A program made the position numbers and the translations under genes. A stretch of DNA of 64,000 nucleotides from Yamadazyma tenuis (taxonomy: Eukaryota > Ascomycota > Pichiomycetes > Serinales > Debaryomycetaceae): positions 62,001 through 126,000 of the forward strand of contig NC_089465.1 of assembly GCF_029203305.1 (NCBI RefSeq), read 5' to 3'. Every line of letters starts with the position of its first letter. Within the stretch, counting starts at the first letter, position 1. The notes beneath the pieces were generated by a model. It saw only the letters and a list, made by a program, of their open reading frames with translations, did no database searches and was not told the origin of the DNA. Below are positions 59,101 to 64,000 of this stretch, in pieces.

Positions 59101-59943
59101 ATGTCTACCCCAATCATAATAAATGACAACCCCAGCATCCCCCACTACTCCATCCAGTCCACATTCAAGAAGTCTTCATGCTCATCCAAAATTGTTGTCG
59201 TCGGCGACGGAGGCTGTGGTAAAACTTGTCTACTCGTGAGCTACACCCAACAGAAATTCCCCGAGATATATGTACCTACCATCTTTGAAAACTACGTGGC
59301 CACCGTGCACTCGCCCTCCGGGCGCCCCATCGAGTTGGCGCTCTGGGACACCGCCGGCCAAGAGGAATATGACCGGCTTCGGCCCCTCAGTTATCACGAC
59401 GTGGATGTGCTTCTCATCTGTTTCTCTCTCGACAACCTCACATCGTTACAAAACGTTAAAGATATCTGGTTCCCTGAAGTCAACCATTTCTGCCCTGGGA
59501 TCCCCATTCTTCTTGTCGGCACTAAGGCAGATTTGACCAACGGGTCCATTGACCCTGATCTTCCCATCCAGTTGGCATATGAAATCAACGCCATCGGTTA
59601 CATCCAATGCTCGGCCAAGTCGATGTTCAACGTGGCTACCGTGTTCGACTTTGCCATCGACCACTATCTCACCAAGTACGAGGCATGGGAAAAAGACCAG
59701 CAGCTGAAGAAACGGCTTAGTTTCTTGGGCCACTCCAGAGGAGCTTCACGCAGCTCTGCCGGATCCAAGGGCCATTTCAAAAACAGTTCTATCGACCTGT
59801 CAGTGTTCCACATGCCATTGGCAGAAGAAGAGTCGCGGAATCCGTACACAACCAACCCTTATACTAGTACCCAGAGGTACGATAATACCGAGTTTGAGTA
59901 TGCGACGCGGGAGACGAAGAAGAGGCGGTGTACCATTCTTTGA
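59101..59943 (+). CDS. Rho-family small GTPase, Rho4-like, 280 aa
   Basis: Membrane-anchored polarity/cell-wall GTPase. The P-loop is GDGGCGKT at residues 35-42. The switch I effector region is YVPTIFENYVATV, switch II DTAGQEEYDRLRPLSY, the base motif GTKADL and the ribose motif CSAKSMFN. WFPEVNHFCPGIPI is the Rho4/Cdc42-type insert-region signature (Rho4 has WFPEVKHFCP). A 90-residue Ser-rich hypervariable tail ends in a basic run and CTIL, a geranylgeranylated CaaX box. The size resembles S. cerevisiae Rho4 (291 aa) and the CRL1-type Rho of Candida. The choice between RHO4 and CRL1 is left open. Confidence 0.85.
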   Translation: MSTPIIINDNPSIPHYSIQSTFKKSSCSSKIVVVGDGGCGKTCLLVSYTQQKFPEIYVPTIFENYVATVHSPSGRPIELALWDTAGQEEYDRLRPLSYHDVDVLLICFSLDNLTSLQNVKDIWFPEVNHFCPGIPILLVGTKADLTNGSIDPDLPIQLAYEINAIGYIQCSAKSMFNVATVFDFAIDHYLTKYEAWEKDQQLKKRLSFLGHSRGASRSSAGSKGHFKNSSIDLSVFHMPLAEEESRNPYTTNPYTSTQRYDNTEFEYATRETKKRRCTIL

Positions 59944-60104
59944 ATTGTCAGGTGATGATGTTCATAGATACCAGCATATACGCATATGACCCTAGATACT
60001 ATCTCATAGAACCCCAAATACTATCTCATGTCTCATATATTCCTAGGTGATATTTGTAACTATTCTCTTCTCATTTGAGCGCGCGCTTCAATTTCATCTC
60101 ACCA

Positions 60105-61493
60105 ATGGCCCCCAGCGCTTCCAAAACAGCCGCAAAAACTAAACCCGCTGATCTAACGGTCCCCCCGTCGCCCCTCGACGCCGGTAACCGCTCGCTCAAG
60201 CACTACCAGTCGGGTCTTTCCCCGTTCCGTTTCCGCCTCAGGAACCGCATTCTACCTGTTGTTCGCAAAGAGACTCAGATCCTCGCAAACATTCAGGCAA
60301 AAGTTAGAACCCCAACCCTCGACTTCTACTTTGCATGGTCCGCCAACCTCGCGTCGCACACGTTCTACGTGCTAATGCTCCCTTTGGCCAATTGGTTTGG
60401 CCTGGAAAAGTTGGCCCGTGATCTCGTGTTTGTGTTGGGATTCGGCATCTACATCACCGGTAACCTCAAGGACTTCTTGTGCTTACCACGGCCACGGTCG
60501 CCCCCGCTCCACCGTATCACTCTCAGCTCCTACACGGCACAGGAGTATGGGTTCCCGTCGAGCCATAGTGCCAATGCCACTGCAGTTTCCTTGATTATGG
60601 CGGTTAAGATCCTGGAATTGTCATGTTCTACCGTCGCCAAGATCATGCTCTACGCCGCCATAGCCGTCTACTACGTGCTGTTGATCTTTGGGCGTGTCTA
60701 CTGTGGAATGCACGGGTTCTTTGACGTGTTGACGGGTACGGCCGTGGGAACGGTGTTATTTTTGTTCCGTCACTGGTATGGTCAATGGTGGGACTCGGTG
60801 GTGGTTTTGGATACCGCCGGCCGGTGGGGGTGGTTTCTACCGCCCGTACTCGTCGCCGCCTACCTCATATTGGTCCACATTCACTTTGAGCCAGTCGATA
60901 ATTGTCCGTGCTTCGATGACTCAGTGGCATTTATCGGGGTGCTAATAGGCCTTGATTTAAGCCACTGGCTCGCGTACAAAACCGGGTACTTTGCGACGGC
61001 AGGAACCGTAGGGTCTCCTCTCATCGTGCCATTTGATTTCGAACACCTCGGACTCGTGAAAACCATTCTCCGAGTGGCGGTGGGAATGACATTGGTGGTG
61101 TCATGGAAAGCGGTGTCAAAGCCTGTGGTGTTCACCGTACTTCCACCCATCTACAAGGCTATAGGGGTTAATTTGCCCCGGAAAAACTTTGAAGCCACTG
61201 CGTTCTCGGCTCAAACAAATCGGCAGATCCGTAAGGCGTCGATTTCCAACTTGGACGCCGAGGAAGCTAAGTTCATCGGCCAGGCCAAAGATGCGGTGGG
61301 GGTCCAGGATGACATTGATTACTACGAGATGATTGGTAGTGGAGGATCTGAGGCTCCTCCTGATCGGTCGGCAGGGGTGTTTAAATCCCGGTACGACGTG
61401 GAGATCATTGGAAGATTGATTATTTATGCTGGTGTGGCCACTGCTAGTGTATGGGGATTTGCGGTGGTAAACAGTACCTTGGGACTTGATTAA
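60105..61493 (+). CDS. LCB3: Sphingoid long-chain base phosphate phosphatase (PAP2 fold)
   Basis: ER enzyme dephosphorylating dihydrosphingosine- and phytosphingosine-1-phosphate (Lcb3/Ysr3 type). The 462-residue protein starts at MAPSASKTAAKTKP, the first ATG. All three acid-phosphatase motifs are intact: KDFLCLPRPRSPP (near residue 135), GFPSSHSANAT, and GRVYCGMHGFFDV. Further membrane segments follow. A CTG codon at 60678-60680 sits in the YYV-x-LIFGRV stretch, where relatives tend to have Thr. The C-terminal half has a polar loop and a final anchor (IIGRLIIYAGVATASVWGFAV). The two yeast paralogues cannot be told apart here. Confidence 0.9.
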   Translation: MAPSASKTAAKTKPADLTVPPSPLDAGNRSLKHYQSGLSPFRFRLRNRILPVVRKETQILANIQAKVRTPTLDFYFAWSANLASHTFYVLMLPLANWFGLEKLARDLVFVLGFGIYITGNLKDFLCLPRPRSPPLHRITLSSYTAQEYGFPSSHSANATAVSLIMAVKILELSCSTVAKIMLYAAIAVYYVLLIFGRVYCGMHGFFDVLTGTAVGTVLFLFRHWYGQWWDSVVVLDTAGRWGWFLPPVLVAAYLILVHIHFEPVDNCPCFDDSVAFIGVLIGLDLSHWLAYKTGYFATAGTVGSPLIVPFDFEHLGLVKTILRVAVGMTLVVSWKAVSKPVVFTVLPPIYKAIGVNLPRKNFEATAFSAQTNRQIRKASISNLDAEEAKFIGQAKDAVGVQDDIDYYEMIGSGGSEAPPDRSAGVFKSRYDVEIIGRLIIYAGVATASVWGFAVVNSTLGLD

Positions 61494-61945
61494 GGCGTTA
61501 CCGGAGTATTTTTTAGGTGAGGAGCCTAGAATACTTAGTAGTATGAGCTCTTCGTACACGACTCGTTTTTTTACGGCTGTGTATGACGACCATGTGGTCG
61601 CGTAAAAGCCCATAGGTGCGACTACTGGGACCTGTGGGACCTGTGGGACTACTAGTGCTTTGGGTCCCGTGGCTCCTTTGGCTTCTTTGATCCATGGTCC
61701 ATGGTGGTATTGACGTCTAAAAAGGTACCAAGCCTACCCCTTTTCCCACCCTTTGTATACATCTGCAAGTCGGTATATTATTCAACAATATTTTATCTTT
61801 ACCTATTTAGTGTTGTACTGCAAACATCGGCTTCCAGCTGCGGAGTTCCATAGAGGGCACCAACTTTTCTTGAGCGCGAACCCTTGAAAAACCAAGGGAT
61901 ATCTATATACTATCACTAAAAAAAGCTCAAGAGAAAAAATGATCA
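61494..61945. other. Intergenic region upstream of the Gcr1-domain gene
   Basis: 452 bp without a gene. A 9-bp repeat near 61627-61650 (GGGACCTGT, about 2.5 copies) sits beside mirrored CATGG patches (TCCATGGTCCATGGT). The right 100 bp is the AT-rich leader of the next gene, which has a second, upstream ATG at 61939. Confidence 0.6.
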
Positions 61946-61959
61946 ATGGGGGACTTTAA
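61939..61959 (+). promoter_or_regulatory. Upstream ATG overlapping the start of the Gcr1-domain gene
   Basis: ATGATC...CTTTAA, a 6-codon reading frame starting 7 bases before the annotated ATG (61946) in another frame and ending at 61959. Its ATG has A at -3 (AAAAATG) while the main ATG has T at -3. If transcripts begin upstream, it may lower translation of the regulator by start-codon competition. Confidence 0.4.
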
Positions 61960-63691
61960 TCCACCTGTAACTTCGGGTACAGATCCGTCTGCTGAGATTG
62001 ATGCATCAGTGGGCCGTCCGTCGCCTCATTCTGTACCAACACCACATTCGACCGCCAAACAAATCGAGTCTCTTTGGGTGCACATAAATAACTACCAGTT
62101 TAACACAGACAAAAAAATCGAAGGGCTCAACATGAGACTGTCTTTCCAGCTCGGGGTGTTGAACGAACGACTTCTGGTGCTTGAAGGCCAAATGAATTTT
62201 TTGACGGAAGAAGTGGCTGCTGTCCGATCCGGTTCGTCAACTGATGCCAGCTCCAATTTACAGAAGAAAATTGAGTTAATCGGTAAACATATGGCTGACT
62301 TGAGCAGTGATATAACCAGGTTGGATCCAAAATCTGACACCAACGTGTCGACATCAGCCGCTGGAGGGAATGCTGGAGGTACTAATTCCTCCGCCACTCC
62401 CGTGACTAGTCTGTCACTGCCTACGAACAACAACCAGGGAAATCCCGTCAACATCAATAATAATATTACCACTGTCAACGGAGTTCCGGTCCAAGTACCA
62501 GGAACTCAGGGACATACTGTCGTTCGACCCCAGATGGTAAATCAGCCCCAAACTCAGTCAGTACGGTCTACTACCACCACCAAAAACGGCACCACCGTCA
62601 CCAACACCATATCGCAGCCAGCAGTACCAACCCAAGCGTCAGTCAACCGGGAAAGCGAGCCTACCATTCGATCAAGCTCGTCTTCCAATATCTTTGACCC
62701 TTTGTCTCAAACTGACGCATTGTCCCAAACTGATGCTTCTGTCCAACAAACAGACCTTGCGCGACCTCTTCTCAACAATGTCAACAGCTTCGCCGAGAAC
62801 ACGATAGTCGACATCAATAGACAGTGGTCCAAGGCGTTGGGAATAAGATCCCCAGAAATGAGGCCGTTCACGCCCAAACCCACGTTTGATTATCCGATTC
62901 CCATCAACAGAGCTCTTTCTTTTAACCGGCAACTTGAGATGAGCTCCCGTGGCATTGATATGTCTATGTCCAACTCCAACAGCGACCTCGATGCCGCCAA
63001 TGCGGCCAATGCTCTGGCGGCCTCGGCCATTTCTGCCAGTCCATCAGCTCTTCCAAGCACCTTGTCGGATGCAACGGTTGATTCGCTCGAAAAACGCAAA
63101 CTCGACTCGGGTTTGTTGTCGCTGGTACTCAACTCGGTGGAAACCATGGAACAAGAAGATGCAAACTTCAGCCGGTTGATTCACGAGACCACCAATTCGG
63201 TGGTGAGTTCATCTACGCATCAGCCCGCGTCGCCTGACCACAAACGGCGGAAGTTGAGCAAATCCAGTGAATCTAGTGAAAACAAGTCGCCCCACGCGGC
63301 CGTCGGAGGGATGCCCAACATCTCCATACAAGGAATTGAGTATCCGCAATTCAAGCTTGAAAAAGGTGCCAGAAATGTCGAAGAGATTTGGAAAGAATAC
63401 GAGTACGGAATTAATGGAAAACCTCCATTGAAAGAGTTGGAACTCCGGTACAGTGCCAAGTGGAGAAATGACACCGAGCTGAGAACTTTTGTGAGACGCA
63501 AAAAGATCTATAGTGCTATCGAGATCGGCAAATCGCTTGGGTACTCTGAGGCCGATGTCATCAAAGAGCTTGAAGACTCGCGGTCGTATTTTTCGAACGG
63601 AACCGTGAAAAAGAGGCCACTCAGCTGGTTATATACGAATATCCCACTCAAGTATCAAAGTGATAAGAGTGGATGGCCTGCCAACAAATAG
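61946..63691 (+). CDS. Gcr1/Hot1/Msn1-domain transcription factor, 581 aa
   Basis: Predicted DNA-binding regulator. The C-terminal 120 residues form a GCR1_C domain: YPQFKLEKGARNVEEIWKEY, GKPPLKELELRYSAKWR, RTFVRRKKIYSAIE, and the final RPLSWLYTNIPLKYQ. This family includes Gcr1 (glycolytic genes), Hot1 (osmostress) and Msn1; which one this is cannot be read from the sequence. A short N-terminal coiled coil (residues 37-92, SLWVHINNYQFNTDKKIE then NERLLVLEGQMNFL) precedes a Ser/Thr/Asn-rich linker. It could regulate glycolysis, and PGK1 lies in the same window, but that is coincidence until tested. Confidence 0.85.
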   Translation: MGDFNPPVTSGTDPSAEIDASVGRPSPHSVPTPHSTAKQIESLWVHINNYQFNTDKKIEGLNMRLSFQLGVLNERLLVLEGQMNFLTEEVAAVRSGSSTDASSNLQKKIELIGKHMADLSSDITRLDPKSDTNVSTSAAGGNAGGTNSSATPVTSLSLPTNNNQGNPVNINNNITTVNGVPVQVPGTQGHTVVRPQMVNQPQTQSVRSTTTTKNGTTVTNTISQPAVPTQASVNRESEPTIRSSSSSNIFDPLSQTDALSQTDASVQQTDLARPLLNNVNSFAENTIVDINRQWSKALGIRSPEMRPFTPKPTFDYPIPINRALSFNRQLEMSSRGIDMSMSNSNSDLDAANAANALAASAISASPSALPSTLSDATVDSLEKRKLDSGLLSLVLNSVETMEQEDANFSRLIHETTNSVVSSSTHQPASPDHKRRKLSKSSESSENKSPHAAVGGMPNISIQGIEYPQFKLEKGARNVEEIWKEYEYGINGKPPLKELELRYSAKWRNDTELRTFVRRKKIYSAIEIGKSLGYSEADVIKELEDSRSYFSNGTVKKRPLSWLYTNIPLKYQSDKSGWPANK

Positions 63692-63791
63692 CAGTGATGG
63701 GTGTAAATTATTAATGATGCCCCAGTGATTCGCTAACCTTTAAGTCATCGCGAAAAATTAATTGTATAGAAATTCTGTATTATAATCTATT

Positions 63792-64000
63792 ATGGCGCCT
63801 TCTAATGTGGAGCTTGGACCTCAACAAGATAGAGGCATCAAGCGGACCGCCGGGTCTGATAGAGCGTATGTGAAACGGGGGAAGGCCTCCAATACGGGTA
63901 AGAGACGGTACAAGGTCAAATCGGTGGATAAAACCTCACCCCTAGGAGTTTTGGAATACGAGATCCAGCAGTTGTTAGATGCACATAACTTGACGAAAGA
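63792..64000 (+). CDS. N-terminal fragment, unidentified (runs off the right edge)
   Basis: 69 codons from an ATG at 63792: a basic stretch (DRAYVKRGKASNTGKRRYKV), then KSVDKTSPLGVLEYEIQQLL with an acidic C-side. The pattern (basic leader then DxTSPxGVLxxEIxxLL) reminds me of tRNA (uracil-5-) methyltransferase Trm2 N-termini. That is a memory-based guess, and catalytic motifs lie outside the window. Confidence 0.5.
   Translation, partial: MAPSNVELGPQQDRGIKRTAGSDRAYVKRGKASNTGKRRYKVKSVDKTSPLGVLEYEIQQLLDAHNLTK

Overview
The window is nuclear DNA of a budding yeast (Saccharomycotina). The evidence is compact intron-poor genes, 39 clear protein genes that nearly all have Saccharomyces or Candida orthologues, short introns with GTATGT/GTACGT donors and TACTAAC branch points, a Cse4-type centromeric histone, and Msn2/4-, Gcr1- and Zn2Cys6-type regulators. 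PGK1 and RPT4, read codon by codon, contain no CTG, and a few CTG codons elsewhere sit where relatives carry Thr or Asp. A CTG-Ser (Debaryomyces/Candida-like) yeast is therefore likely but not proven. Where the code matters, CTG residues may be Ser.

Layout. 0-11 kb: CDC9 (left part missing), ARP9, an unrecognised two-pass membrane protein, CSE4, AIM11, EIS1 and an Msn2/Msn4-like factor, all on the minus strand. 11-32 kb: a dense housekeeping block with RRF1, MON1, SEC22 (intron), a DUF4588-like gene, GCD1 and RPT4 (divergent), MRPL40, CDC31 (intron near its 3' end), NIP100, SPT14, MEX67, DAP1, NAT5, SEC63 and ADE17, ending with RPL15. 32.7-39 kb: a gene-poor stretch holding two related C2H2 regulators with very long upstream regions (1.5 and 2.2 kb). 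39-49 kb: a copper transporter, SEC8, MMS4 (intron), FES1, PGK1 and FAT1. 49.6-55.7 kb: a same-strand trio of Zn2Cys6 regulator, FGGY carbohydrate kinase and MFS transporter. 56-64 kb: TOS1, a Rho4-like GTPase, LCB3, a Gcr1-domain factor, and the start of one more gene.

The most interesting non-genic signals are these. (1) A dispersed 15-base motif, TGGGTGYATGGGTCA, occurs nine times (eight exact, one with a single mismatch), always between genes; it resembles a Rap1 site or a telomere-repeat fragment. (2) A 68-bp-period tandem duplication rich in CGGT lies upstream of the MFS gene, and one of its sub-motifs recurs in the promoter of the neighbouring Zn2Cys6 gene, so the trio may be a self-regulated catabolic cluster. 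(3) The intergenic DNA around the paired C2H2 genes holds a 15-bp tandem repeat within a small ORF and a cluster of heat-shock-element-like dyads. (4) A perfect 23-base palindrome lies upstream of RRF1. No RNA genes, transposons or CRISPR arrays were recognised by eye.
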